Positions 1-8,301 of a DNA stretch of 11,207 nucleotides are shown here, piece after piece (position 1 is the first letter of the stretch; each line of letters opens with the position of its first letter). The position numbers and the translations under genes are program-made. The notes beneath the pieces were generated by a model. That model was not told where the DNA came from and ran no database searches. It saw only the letters and a program-made list of their open reading frames with translations. The stretch is taken from contig DNNJ01000036.1 in NCBI GenBank assembly GCA_003487955.1, positions 1 through 11,207 on the forward strand, read 5' to 3'. Source of the stretch: Clostridiales bacterium (GTDB lineage Bacteria > Bacillota > Clostridia > Tissierellales > Sedimentibacteraceae).

Positions 1-1
1 A

Positions 2-928
2 AAGAGACGTGAAGAGATTCGCTCCCGTTGGATGAAGATGATGGGAGAATGGCCGCCTGTATTGGATCAGCAGGAATTTGAAATTATCGGCAAAGAGAAA
101 AGGGAAGATTTCATGCAGTACAAAGTGCGATTTTACTGGACATCCAATGAACAAACGGAAGGCTATTTGCTTGTTCCCGATAAGAAAGGTAAAAAACCTG
201 CTGTTATTTCTGTTTTCTACGAACCTGAAACAGCTGCGGGAATAGGCGGAAAACCCTACAGGGATTTTGCTTACCAGCTGGTTAAAAAAGGATTCGTTTC
301 CCTTTCCCTGGGTACTTCTGAGACAACGAAAAACAAAACATACTCCATCTATTATCCAACCAGAGAGAATGCGACCATCCAACCCTTGTCTGCATTGGCC
401 TACGCTGCAGCAAATGCACTGGAAGCCCTGTCAAAAGTAGAGGACGTGGATCCGGAACGTATAGGAATTGTAGGGCATTCATACGGAGGAAAATGGGCTA
501 TGTTTGCCTCATGCTTGTACGAGAAATTCGCTTGTGCAGTGTGGGTTGACCCCGGCATTGTTTTTGATGAAACCAAGGGGTCTGGTGTAAACTACTGGGA
601 ACCGTGGTATTTGGGTTATTATCAACCGCCTTGGAATCAAACCTGGAGCAAGACAGGAGAAAACGCCAGGGGATTATATCCAAAACTTAGAAGAGAAGGA
701 TACGACCTGCATGAGCTTCATACCCTGATGGCCCCCCGTCCTTTTCTTGTTTCGGGTGGATCGTCAGATCCCCTTGAGCGCTGGATCCCGCTTAACCATA
801 CCATTGCGGTTAATAAATTGTTGGGATATACTCATCGGGTTGCTATGACTAATCGACAGGAGCACTCGCCAAATAAGGAATCTAATGAAATAATTTATTA
901 TTTTTTCAATCATTTTCTAAAAAGATAA
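2..928 (+). CDS. Alpha/beta-hydrolase, carbohydrate-esterase-like, 5'-truncated by window edge
   Basis: This is a serine hydrolase of the alpha/beta-hydrolase fold, probably removing acyl groups from a glycan or related ester. The frame is open from base 2: ten codons reading KRREEIRSRW precede the first ATG at 32. The basic KRREEIRxRW stretch resembles the N-terminal region of secreted acetylxylan-esterase-like proteins, so the true start lies upstream of the window and the ATG at 32 is internal. Counting from that ATG, the nucleophile elbow is GHSYGGK with Ser150. The likely acid is Asp246 (SGGSSDP) and the likely base His278 (RQEHSP). The S-x-x-G-K pattern after the nucleophile recalls CE15-type and acetylxylan esterases, but I cannot assign a CAZy family. 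The C-terminus looks complete. Sampled lines look richer in G+C (about 40-52%) than the PUL genes downstream. A 386-bp gap separates it from the next gene, so co-transcription with the PUL is doubtful. Substrate is unknown. Confidence 0.82.
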   Translation, partial: KRREEIRSRWMKMMGEWPPVLDQQEFEIIGKEKREDFMQYKVRFYWTSNEQTEGYLLVPDKKGKKPAVISVFYEPETAAGIGGKPYRDFAYQLVKKGFVSLSLGTSETTKNKTYSIYYPTRENATIQPLSALAYAAANALEALSKVEDVDPERIGIVGHSYGGKWAMFASCLYEKFACAVWVDPGIVFDETKGSGVNYWEPWYLGYYQPPWNQTWSKTGENARGLYPKLRREGYDLHELHTLMAPRPFLVSGGSSDPLERWIPLNHTIAVNKLLGYTHRVAMTNRQEHSPNKESNEIIYYFFNHFLKR

Positions 929-1314
929 TATATTTATCAAGCTCCTCACTTTCTTCTGAATTACAAAGAAAGAATCATTACCGAGTTTGTTACGTTTATT
1001 GTGGAAACATTTTCATAAAATTAAACTTTCGAGGCTTATACATTCACTTTCTTTGTAACGAGATAACCCCAACAATACATTTAATAAATAGTTAAAGCTA
1101 TATGTTGTCCAATTTAAAAACTACAAGGACACCTAATCTGAGACAATTGAAAAAGGTAAGAAAAAGTTTTACACATCAAAAAAATAAGCTAAACGAATAT
1201 TATATCCTCTATATACAATGGTTAACGTGACAGTAGACAATTCCTATGAAATTTGAAAAATTCCATAAATAGAGAACTTTTAAATATTACAAAATAAAAA
1301 AAATAACAATAATT
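929..1314. promoter_or_regulatory. AT-rich intergenic region, probable promoter region of the PUL operon
   Basis: No gene is seen in these 386 bp. Because the five genes that follow are tightly packed, this is the only long upstream gap and should hold their promoter and regulator site (inference). I searched by eye for the Bacteroidota -7 consensus TAnnTTTG with a -33 TTTG and found no perfect match. The nearest is GAAATTTG at 1248-1255, with one mismatch and no good -33 partner. The last 25 bases before the start at 1315 are very A-rich with no Shine-Dalgarno sequence, which is typical of translation starts in this phylum. The left half contains a perfect 12-bp inverted repeat, listed separately. 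Confidence 0.4.
949..1058. repeat. 12-bp inverted repeat with an alternative small hairpin
   Basis: TTACAAAGAAAG at 961-972 is the exact reverse complement of CTTTCTTTGTAA at 1047-1058, with 74 bp between the arms. The last seven bases of the left arm (966-972, AAGAAAG) can instead pair with CTTTCTT at 949-955, making a small hairpin with a 10-base loop just behind the esterase stop codon. The two pairings exclude each other in RNA. It may be a weak terminator for the esterase gene, an operator, or a chance match in AT-rich DNA. Confidence 0.35.
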
Positions 1315-3069
1315 ATGAAATCTATTACTTATGTTTTTATTTTATTTATCTCTATTCTTTTTATTGCTTTTTTATATGGCTGTGAAATAGAAGGAGAAAC
1401 AGAAGTCGTTTATCCGGTTACCCCGGAAAAGAAAACAGAATGGTTAAATCGGATGAATGGTGATATAGAATCTTTGAAGAATATTATAGTAGCTATTCAA
1501 GAAAAAGATTCTGTAAAGCGTATCAGCATTGGAGATAACACCTACAAATTAGAATTTGTAAATACTCCACCAGTAGAAATTATTTTAGACAACGCTGCTT
1601 ATACTGCTCCTTTAATCGGTGCCCATAAAATTGATAATAATTATTATTGGACTCAAGTGATTGGAACAGGAACATCTGCGACTACTTTACTTAAAGGAGA
1701 AGATCGCTCTAATTACCCTATTAACAAGGAGGGAGTGACCCCTAAACTCGATATTACAGAAAATGGCACGTGGTCCATTACAATCAACAATATAGTAAAA
1801 GATATTTTTGATCCAGAGGGGAAGAAATTCAGGGCAATAGGCGTTAAATCCCTGTTTACCAGTATCTCTTTTGACACGGACAGTAATGCCACAATAGTCA
1901 CCAATGAGTATCCCCAAAGGATACATGTACTTCCTAAATACAGACCTTTTACATTTAGACTCTTAGCCTCAACTACCGACACATTAAGAATTGCTTCCGG
2001 TTTTTCTATACCGGTAGAATTCTTAAGCTCAGGAATATCTTCTTTTGAATTTGTTTTACCTAGATCATGGTCTGCGGACTATACTTTTACAGAAGATAAA
2101 AAAGGTGGCTCCATAATCATTACTTCTCCTACGGGAATGGAGGCTGATTACGAAGAAAAAGGATCCGTAGAGATTATCGCTATTAATCAGTATGGAGATA
2201 AGCTTCATTCTAAAATTCCAGTGAGGTGCGAGGTTGGATTGGTCAATTATGCATCAGTTGAGTTCACAGACATAGCTCCGGGTATTGCCCTCAAAGCTGC
2301 TTCTTTCGTGTTCGCTGACGAATCATTTACCGAAGAACGAACAATTACGACAATAAAAGCTGATAACAAATTTAGAGCCATGCCTCCAGCTGGTTTCCCC
2401 CGATTCAACAAAGCTATATTTACAACAGAGGATAATAATACTTTTACCTATTATTTCCCCCCAACACAAACACTGGCTATCGGTGAACAAACTATATCGA
2501 TTGCTCCTCCTCAATTATTATCTTATTGGCAAGGTGGTATAGTTATAACCATCAATGAAACACTTCCTCTTTCCGGCGTAGCAGCTTATCAAATATCAGG
2601 AAAGGTAATGTCCCCCGAAATTTCTCCTAAAGCAATACCATGGTTCCCTAATGGAAATGTGAACGTGACAGAAGCCATGAGCACGACTGATGGAGCATCT
2701 AATACAACAGCAATTATTAATGCCCTAGGAGGAATCGGAACATCGGCGAATTATATTGCGCGGTGGGCAATCCGTGTGAGAAGTGGAGGATATGCAGACT
2801 GGTATCTCCCGGTTGCAGAAGAATATTTAGCATTTTATGCCTTATTCTCTCAAGACAAAGTAGTTTTCAACGATTTAATGGAGTCTTTGGGAGGAAAAAG
2901 ATTTATCTATGGCCAAGCATCTGGAAATCATAGAAATTTCTGGACATCAGAAAATATGAGCAATACACAGGCAAGGATGGCTGTAATAGAGGGAAGTGCT
3001 GCGGGTACAATTGCTGCTGGAACAAAAATATATGGTTGTTTTGGTTTGGCATTTAGAAAGTTTAATTAA
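1315..3069 (+). CDS. Surface-type lipoprotein with DUF4988-like N-terminus and DUF1566/FISUMP-like C-terminus
   Basis: Predicted lipoprotein of 584 aa and first gene of the operon. A hydrophobic signal segment (about residues 4-21) ends in the lipobox LYGC with Cys23. The following EIEGE is acidic, as in lipoproteins exported to the surface of Bacteroidota (inference). Residues about 37-65 (NRMNGDIESLKNIIVAIQ) look like a short coiled coil. With residues to about 160, including IGAHKIDNNYYWT and the TPKL-ITENGTWSI stretch, they match the pattern of DUF4988, the 'PL29 N-terminal domain' found in PUL lipoproteins. Residues about 170-440 are beta-rich and probably several Ig-like domains. Residues about 480-584 (ARWAIR, DWYLP at 495-499, FWTSE at 542-546, final FRKF) fit the DUF1566/FISUMP family, whose fold is lectin-like. 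I infer a glycan-binding or scaffold role at the surface. No catalytic motif was seen. The A-rich leader and the signal peptide support the ATG at 1315. susC starts 28 bp downstream. Confidence 0.78.
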   Translation: MKSITYVFILFISILFIAFLYGCEIEGETEVVYPVTPEKKTEWLNRMNGDIESLKNIIVAIQEKDSVKRISIGDNTYKLEFVNTPPVEIILDNAAYTAPLIGAHKIDNNYYWTQVIGTGTSATTLLKGEDRSNYPINKEGVTPKLDITENGTWSITINNIVKDIFDPEGKKFRAIGVKSLFTSISFDTDSNATIVTNEYPQRIHVLPKYRPFTFRLLASTTDTLRIASGFSIPVEFLSSGISSFEFVLPRSWSADYTFTEDKKGGSIIITSPTGMEADYEEKGSVEIIAINQYGDKLHSKIPVRCEVGLVNYASVEFTDIAPGIALKAASFVFADESFTEERTITTIKADNKFRAMPPAGFPRFNKAIFTTEDNNTFTYYFPPTQTLAIGEQTISIAPPQLLSYWQGGIVITINETLPLSGVAAYQISGKVMSPEISPKAIPWFPNGNVNVTEAMSTTDGASNTTAIINALGGIGTSANYIARWAIRVRSGGYADWYLPVAEEYLAFYALFSQDKVVFNDLMESLGGKRFIYGQASGNHRNFWTSENMSNTQARMAVIEGSAAGTIAAGTKIYGCFGLAFRKFN

Positions 3070-3097
3070 TAATTAAAATTGATAAAATATTTTTAAT

Positions 3098-6000
3098 ATG
3101 AGAAAAATATTAATAATGTTGACATTGTCATTATGTTTTACATATTCAATGGCAAATGTTACCGGAGAAATAAAAGGGTTGGTGATTGATGAGAATAATC
3201 TGCCATTACCGGGGGTTTCCGTCTTCGTAAAAGGATTATCTATTGGAACCAGCACTGATGTTGACGGTTTTTTCACCCTGAATATAAAAGATCCTAACTC
3301 TGTTTTAGTGTTTACTTTTGTAGGGTATAAAAGCCAAGAAGTGAGAGTAACGTCGAGAACCCTTAATGTAAAAATGGTCCCGGATGAACAACTCTTGGAT
3401 GAAGTTATTGTGGTAGGCTACGGAACTCAACGGAAAGGGAGTGTAACAGGATCCGTAGCCCAAGTAAATACCAGAGAGATAATGCAATCACCGATTGGCA
3501 CAATTAGTAATATGGTAGCAGGGAAACTACCAGGCCTTGTGTTTAAACAAGATAGCGGAGAGCCGGGTAGCGATGGAGCATCCTTAAATATAAGGGGAGC
3601 AAGCAGTTTCGCATCATCCAACAGCCCTGTTGTAATAGTAGATGGAATTCGTCGCTCATTTGATCAACTAGATCCACAAGAGATAGAATCGGTCACTATT
3701 TTGAAAGATGCGTCTGCAGCAGCAGTATATGGCCTACAAGCTGCAGCGGGGGTCATCCTCGTAACTACTAAAAAGGGAAGCGAAGGAAAGCCAAGGATTA
3801 AACTGTCCTCTTCATTGTCTTTAAGTCAGAGTACTATGTTTCCGGAATTTCTAAACGGTCCGGAATATGCATATTGGTATAATAAGGCACGGATGCTAAA
3901 CGGGAAAGATCCTTTGTTTACCAATGAGCAGATAAACCTGATGATTAATGGCGACCCAGAAGGTAAATGGGGAAACACAAACTGGATTGATGAACTCCTT
4001 CAAACAGGAGAAACCCTCCATACCAATATAAGTATTGATGGTGGAAATGAAAATATTAAGTATTTTTTTACTGCAGGCTATTATGATCAGAAAGGAAGTG
4101 TGAAAAATATCGACTTCAACCGTTATAATTTTCGGACAAATATTGATGCCAAAATAAATAAGGACTTACGTGTTTCAGTGGGGATTGGGGGAAGAAAGCA
4201 GGATAAAATGGCCCCAACATTCAGTACAGAAAAAAATACATGGAATAACGTTTTTCAACAGGCTATGCGTGCACATCCTTACATGCCTAAAACTTATAAC
4301 GGCTATCCCACCGGTAACAGAACAAACGGGCCTCTCGTGAGTCCCATATCAGCCATAGAGCAATCAGGCTATAGAAATAATCAGGCTAATTACTTTGAAA
4401 GTAACTTATCCGTTAATTGGGATTTACCATGGCTTACAAAAGGACTGTCGTTAAATTTTACCGGAAGTTATGACAATTCTTATACTTTTGCAAAGTCTTA
4501 TCAGACTCCTTATAAAATAGCTCAAAGCTCTATAACTGAAACTGGGATAAACTATCAAATTGTAGATTCTTCAATCGGGGTATTTGGACAACTTGCGGAA
4601 AATTTTTCTCAAAGTGGTTTTTTAACACTGAATACAAATTTAAATTATAAACGAACTTTTGGAAAACATGGTTTCTCAGGTCTGTTACTGTATGAACAGT
4701 ACAGGACAATATCAAATAATCATAAAATTACGGCAAGAGGTTTTGATTTTGTAGAGTTAGATGAGCTAAACTATGCTCAGGAGATTCACCCAAGCGCAGA
4801 GGCCTATGGTGGGACCAGTAGTATTGTTCCTAACGCGGGATTTGTGGGACGCGTTAATTATGCCTTTGATAATAAATACCTTTTTGAAGTATCCGGTCGC
4901 TATGATGGTTCTTACAAATTTGCCAGAGATAAGAGATGGACACTTTTTCCTGCGGCCTCAATTGGTTGGAGACTCTCCGAAGAAGATTTTTTTAAAGATG
5001 CAGTTCCTGCGGTATCCAATTTAAAATTAAGGGCATCCGTTGGTAAACTGGGTAATGACAGAGGTGTAAATTCATATATCTTTTTAAACACTTTAAGTCG
5101 AGTATCAAATGCTCCTTCTATTGTTATCGGAGATAATGCACAATTAGCTTATCAAACAAATTCTCTGGCAAATACTGATTTGAAATGGGAGACCGCAACT
5201 ATTTACAATGCCGGATTCGAAGCCAATCTATGGAATGATTTACTAGGAATTGAGTTGGATGTATTTTATAAAGTCACAAAGGATATTCTGGAAAGTCAAG
5301 GAGGAACTTTTGCTCCATCCGTCGGAGGCTATTACCCTTCTACTATCAACACCGGAAAAACAGATAACAGAGGTTTTGAACTGGTATTGAATCATAATAA
5401 CAGGATTGGCTCTTTCAACTATGGTGCTCGTTTCAATCTACAATGGCATAAAAATCGTTATTTAAGTGTTAGAGAAAGTCCTAATATTCAAAGTCATCTG
5501 GTAAGAAATGGTCGTGCTTTGGGAGAAAAACATGGATTAGTAGCATTGGGAATATTCCAGACAGACGAAGAGGCCCAGAACTGGCCCAGCATTTTTGGTG
5601 ACAACAGAGCTGGGGATATTAAATATCTGGATGTTAATGGCGATGGGAAATTAACTTATCAAGATGATCGTATGTGGATTGCAGGCAGTAATGTTCCTAA
5701 ATTATTTTCATCTTTAAACCTATTTGCAGATTATAAGGGATTCGATTTTTCAGTAATGTTTCAAGGGGCTGCCCTAACCGAATATGCCTTAAGTGGTTAT
5801 TACCCTAGTATTGGATATGATAATACAGAATTCACATCTCCATTTTTCCAATTAGGTAACGCTCCAAAATATTTAGTGGAAAATTCATGGACACCCGATA
5901 ATAAAAATGCTAAATATCCAAGGTTATCTGATATGAAAATACAGAATAACAAATGGGCATCTACACTATGGATCGTTGACGGATCTTACTTGAGATTAAA

Positions 6001-6199
6001 AAATACACAATTAGGGTATACAATACCGCGACAATTAATCTCAAAAATCGGGATTGATCGGTGTAGAGTCTATATTTCAGGAGGAAATTTATTTACATTG
6101 ACAGAATTTCAATATATGGATCCGGAAGCACCCGATGTTTCAAACGGATTTTATCCACAACAGAAAGTTTATTCATTTGGGTTAGAATTAACATTTTAA
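3098..6199 (+). CDS. SusC-type TonB-dependent outer-membrane transporter
   Basis: Outer-membrane importer that takes up oligosaccharides with the SusD partner encoded directly behind it, powered by TonB. The signal peptide runs to about Ala19 (YSMA/NVTG). Residues about 22-95 are the carboxypeptidase-regulatory-like domain (GEIKGLVID, DVDGFF, FVGYKSQEV). The TonB box is DEVIVVGYGTQRK at 101-113. The plug follows, with the SusC hallmarks VVIVDGI (178-184) and LKDASAAAVYG (202-212). The rest is the beta-barrel. It includes a calcium-loop-like DVNGDGKLTYQD from residue 845, typical of SusC proteins, and ends in the aromatic strand GLELTF. At 1033 aa the length is normal and the protein looks intact. 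There is no N-terminal STN domain, so signalling through a FecR-type anti-sigma factor is not expected. The start is fixed by the signal peptide and the AT-rich leader. Transported glycan unknown. Confidence 0.96.
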   Translation: MRKILIMLTLSLCFTYSMANVTGEIKGLVIDENNLPLPGVSVFVKGLSIGTSTDVDGFFTLNIKDPNSVLVFTFVGYKSQEVRVTSRTLNVKMVPDEQLLDEVIVVGYGTQRKGSVTGSVAQVNTREIMQSPIGTISNMVAGKLPGLVFKQDSGEPGSDGASLNIRGASSFASSNSPVVIVDGIRRSFDQLDPQEIESVTILKDASAAAVYGLQAAAGVILVTTKKGSEGKPRIKLSSSLSLSQSTMFPEFLNGPEYAYWYNKARMLNGKDPLFTNEQINLMINGDPEGKWGNTNWIDELLQTGETLHTNISIDGGNENIKYFFTAGYYDQKGSVKNIDFNRYNFRTNIDAKINKDLRVSVGIGGRKQDKMAPTFSTEKNTWNNVFQQAMRAHPYMPKTYNGYPTGNRTNGPLVSPISAIEQSGYRNNQANYFESNLSVNWDLPWLTKGLSLNFTGSYDNSYTFAKSYQTPYKIAQSSITETGINYQIVDSSIGVFGQLAENFSQSGFLTLNTNLNYKRTFGKHGFSGLLLYEQYRTISNNHKITARGFDFVELDELNYAQEIHPSAEAYGGTSSIVPNAGFVGRVNYAFDNKYLFEVSGRYDGSYKFARDKRWTLFPAASIGWRLSEEDFFKDAVPAVSNLKLRASVGKLGNDRGVNSYIFLNTLSRVSNAPSIVIGDNAQLAYQTNSLANTDLKWETATIYNAGFEANLWNDLLGIELDVFYKVTKDILESQGGTFAPSVGGYYPSTINTGKTDNRGFELVLNHNNRIGSFNYGARFNLQWHKNRYLSVRESPNIQSHLVRNGRALGEKHGLVALGIFQTDEEAQNWPSIFGDNRAGDIKYLDVNGDGKLTYQDDRMWIAGSNVPKLFSSLNLFADYKGFDFSVMFQGAALTEYALSGYYPSIGYDNTEFTSPFFQLGNAPKYLVENSWTPDNKNAKYPRLSDMKIQNNKWASTLWIVDGSYLRLKNTQLGYTIPRQLISKIGIDRCRVYISGGNLFTLTEFQYMDPEAPDVSNGFYPQQKVYSFGLELTF

Positions 6200-6205
6200 A
6201 GGACT

Positions 6206-7861
6206 ATGAAAATGAAAAAAAATGGTTATATTATAGCATTACTTGTTCTTGGACATCTCTTTATCGGGTGTAATGATTTCTTGGATCCGGATCCAAAAGA
6301 CAGGGTAAGCGATCGACTATTTTGGCAAAATGAAGAATCTGCCAGTTTATACTTAAACTCACTTTATTTATATGTGCCTTCATACGGTAATTTTGGATCT
6401 TCCCAATTTAACGATGGTTTACTGACTGAGGGGATGACAGACATGTTAAAATACGGATCCTATTCAGCAGGAGGAGGAAATGCAAACCGGATTGTACTAA
6501 ATCCTTACAACGTTACAGCCGATCAATCACAAGGATTGGTAATATGGACTAGTGCTTATACCCGGATTCGTCGTGTAAATGAGTTTTTGGCAACAATGAA
6601 GAAATATTCGGAATTTTCTGATGAAACAAATTTAAAACTCGAGGCCCAAGCTCGTTTTATTAGAGCATTTCTGTACTATCAACTCCTCTTACGGACAAAC
6701 ACCGTAATTCTATATGATGATTTACCCAAAGGCAATAATAAGCCTTTAAGTCCCGAATCGGAATGTTGGGACTTTGTTGAGCAGGATATCAATTTCGCAA
6801 TTGAGAATTTACCTGTTCAATGGGAATCAGCCTATAGGGGTAGAATTACAAAAGGTGCTGCATATGCAATGAAATCCAGGGCCATGTTAGTAGCTAAAAG
6901 ATGGAACAAATCAAGAGAAGCAGCTTTAGAAGCAATCAACATTAAGGATGAATCAGGTGCGCTTATGTATGAATTAAATAAAAGCTACAAGCAAGCTTTT
7001 TCTTCATATTTCTCAGGAAATAAAGAATCTATACTGGAATTCAGATATAAAGACCCAGCTCCATACCATACTTTTGACAGAGATTTTGCTCCTGCGGGAG
7101 ATTGGGTAAATAATGGAGGTAAAGCGGCTCCTACACAGGAAATGATTGAAGAATACGAGTTGACCACTGGGGGTAAACCAGACTGGAGTAAATGGAGGAA
7201 TAAAACAACTGAAACACCCCCTTACGAGCTGCTAGAGCCCAGATTTCATGCTTCTATCCTCTATAACGGTGCTCCATGGAAAGGACGAAGAATTGAGACA
7301 TTTGTAGGAGGCAGGGATGGTTATGTTGAATATGGTTTTCAAGCTAATACATTTGGACGTACAGTTACAGGATACTATTTAAGAAAATATCTTGATGAAA
7401 GCATCGCAGATATTTCAACCCAATACAGTTTCCAACCATGGATTGAAATACGATTAGCTGAAGTCTATCTAAACCTGGCCGAAGCTTGTGCGATGCTAGG
7501 AGCTTCCTTTGAAGCAGAAGCAAACGATGCAATACGTAAAATAAGAGGTAGGGTAAATCTCCCTTATACTAACCTAACAGGACAACTCTTACTTGACGCT
7601 ATTAAACAGGAGCGTAAAGTTGAATTGGCATTCGAAGGATTTTATTACTGGGATTTAAGAAGGTGGAGAGAGGCCCACATAAAATTAGACGGAGTCAGGT
7701 TCCACGGTATGAAGATTACGAAAGAAGAAGATATCCTGACTTATGAATATGCAGACTGTGATAAAGACGATAGAAAATTCCCTGAAAGATTTTATAATTT
7801 TCCAATTCCACCAGCAGAAATAGCAAACAATCTAGAAGTTAGTCAAATTAGTGGATGGTAA
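6206..7861 (+). CDS. SusD/RagB-type glycan-binding outer-membrane lipoprotein
   Basis: Lid-like partner of the SusC transporter that binds glycan at the cell surface. The signal peptide ends in LFIGC with Cys22, followed by NDFLDPDPKDR, a usual SusD opening. Helical TPR-like segments are visible, for example residues 145-165 (LEAQARFIRAFLYYQL, the common ARFLRA-YYY-L pattern). The C-terminal RagB/SusD signature is clear: RLAEVYLNLAEA at 416-427, then KQERKVELAFEGFYYWDLRRW at 467-487. The protein ends with FPIPPAEIANN-LEVSQISGW, the standard end of the family, so at 551 aa it is full length. Only 6 bp separate it from susC, and AAAGGA just before the start is a possible ribosome site. A second ATG at 6212 would remove two residues only and cannot be excluded. 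SusD sequences do not reveal the ligand. Confidence 0.95.
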   Translation: MKMKKNGYIIALLVLGHLFIGCNDFLDPDPKDRVSDRLFWQNEESASLYLNSLYLYVPSYGNFGSSQFNDGLLTEGMTDMLKYGSYSAGGGNANRIVLNPYNVTADQSQGLVIWTSAYTRIRRVNEFLATMKKYSEFSDETNLKLEAQARFIRAFLYYQLLLRTNTVILYDDLPKGNNKPLSPESECWDFVEQDINFAIENLPVQWESAYRGRITKGAAYAMKSRAMLVAKRWNKSREAALEAINIKDESGALMYELNKSYKQAFSSYFSGNKESILEFRYKDPAPYHTFDRDFAPAGDWVNNGGKAAPTQEMIEEYELTTGGKPDWSKWRNKTTETPPYELLEPRFHASILYNGAPWKGRRIETFVGGRDGYVEYGFQANTFGRTVTGYYLRKYLDESIADISTQYSFQPWIEIRLAEVYLNLAEACAMLGASFEAEANDAIRKIRGRVNLPYTNLTGQLLLDAIKQERKVELAFEGFYYWDLRRWREAHIKLDGVRFHGMKITKEEDILTYEYADCDKDDRKFPERFYNFPIPPAEIANNLEVSQISGW

Positions 7862-7899
7862 GATTACATTAATTACAACATTTTCTAATAAAAACATGT

Positions 7900-8301
7900 A
7901 TGAAAACGATTAAATATTTTTTTGTTACAATAACATTCGCATTACTCAATTTTTTATTTGCTTGCGAATCACCCGATGAACTTATAGCATCACCCACGTC
8001 GGGATTAATCCTAATCTCTGCCCAATTTGCTGATGAATCGATCTCAGTTGAGCAGTTTGTACCTAAGCAAGAGGCTCCCTATGGTGATACAATAAGGATT
8101 CAATTTCCTTATTATTTTCCTCGTGGTTCCAGTACAAAAATAGATATATCCAGAATGAGAATGACAGCAACAATCCCTGTAAATGTAAAAATCAGGCCCG
8201 CACTAACAGTGATGGACCTCAATAACCCGAATGTTATTGAAGTCGTTAACTCTGATGGGACTATTGATAAACATGTAATTATAGGAGAGCTGATACAGTG
8301 A
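7900..8301 (+). CDS. Small lipoprotein related to the N-terminal domain of the following GH5 enzyme
   Basis: Predicted lipoprotein of 133 aa in the place where PULs usually encode a large surface glycan-binding protein. The signal peptide ends in LFAC with Cys22, followed by ESPDEL. The mature part aligns with the start of the GH5 enzyme encoded next. In both proteins the motif G-x-x-I-x-I-x-FPYY-x-P falls at the same residue numbers (FPYY at 69-72), followed by S-x-T-x-ID and, with a one-residue gap, (D/N)L-x-NP-x-VI-x-x-VN-x-DGT. The fold is probably a beta-sandwich of the kind seen in lipoprotein domains such as DUF5018 (inference). It ends right after this single domain, at a TGA that overlaps the GTG of the next gene. 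It may be a minimal surface binding module, or the remains of a duplicated enzyme gene that has lost its catalytic part. The intact signal peptide and frame favour a working gene. Function unknown. Confidence 0.75.
   Translation: MKTIKYFFVTITFALLNFLFACESPDELIASPTSGLILISAQFADESISVEQFVPKQEAPYGDTIRIQFPYYFPRGSSTKIDISRMRMTATIPVNVKIRPALTVMDLNNPNVIEVVNSDGTIDKHVIIGELIQ
8282..8301 (+). promoter_or_regulatory. GTGA stop/start overlap with SD-like sequence
   Basis: The GTG start (8298-8300) of the GH5 gene overlaps the TGA stop (8299-8301) of the small lipoprotein. AGGAG (about 8283-8287) lies roughly ten bases upstream, which is notable because Shine-Dalgarno sequences are often absent in this phylum. 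No upstream ATG gives the lipoprotein signal peptide, and a TTG at 8316 would remove the basic N-terminus KTR, so GTG is the best start. The layout suggests translational coupling of the two lipoproteins. Confidence 0.65.

Noticed and set aside
1248..1255. GAAATTTG as a Bacteroidota -7 promoter box
   Set aside because: One mismatch to TAnnTTTG and no TTTG at the right distance upstream; too weak to call a promoter.
1687..1982. Two minus-strand open frames of 79 and 89 codons within the first lipoprotein gene
   Set aside because: Antisense shadows of a convincing plus-strand gene, with no start context or domain of their own.
4773..5024. Plus-strand open frame of 83 codons inside susC
   Set aside because: It is a shifted-frame shadow inside an intact, well-matched SusC gene.
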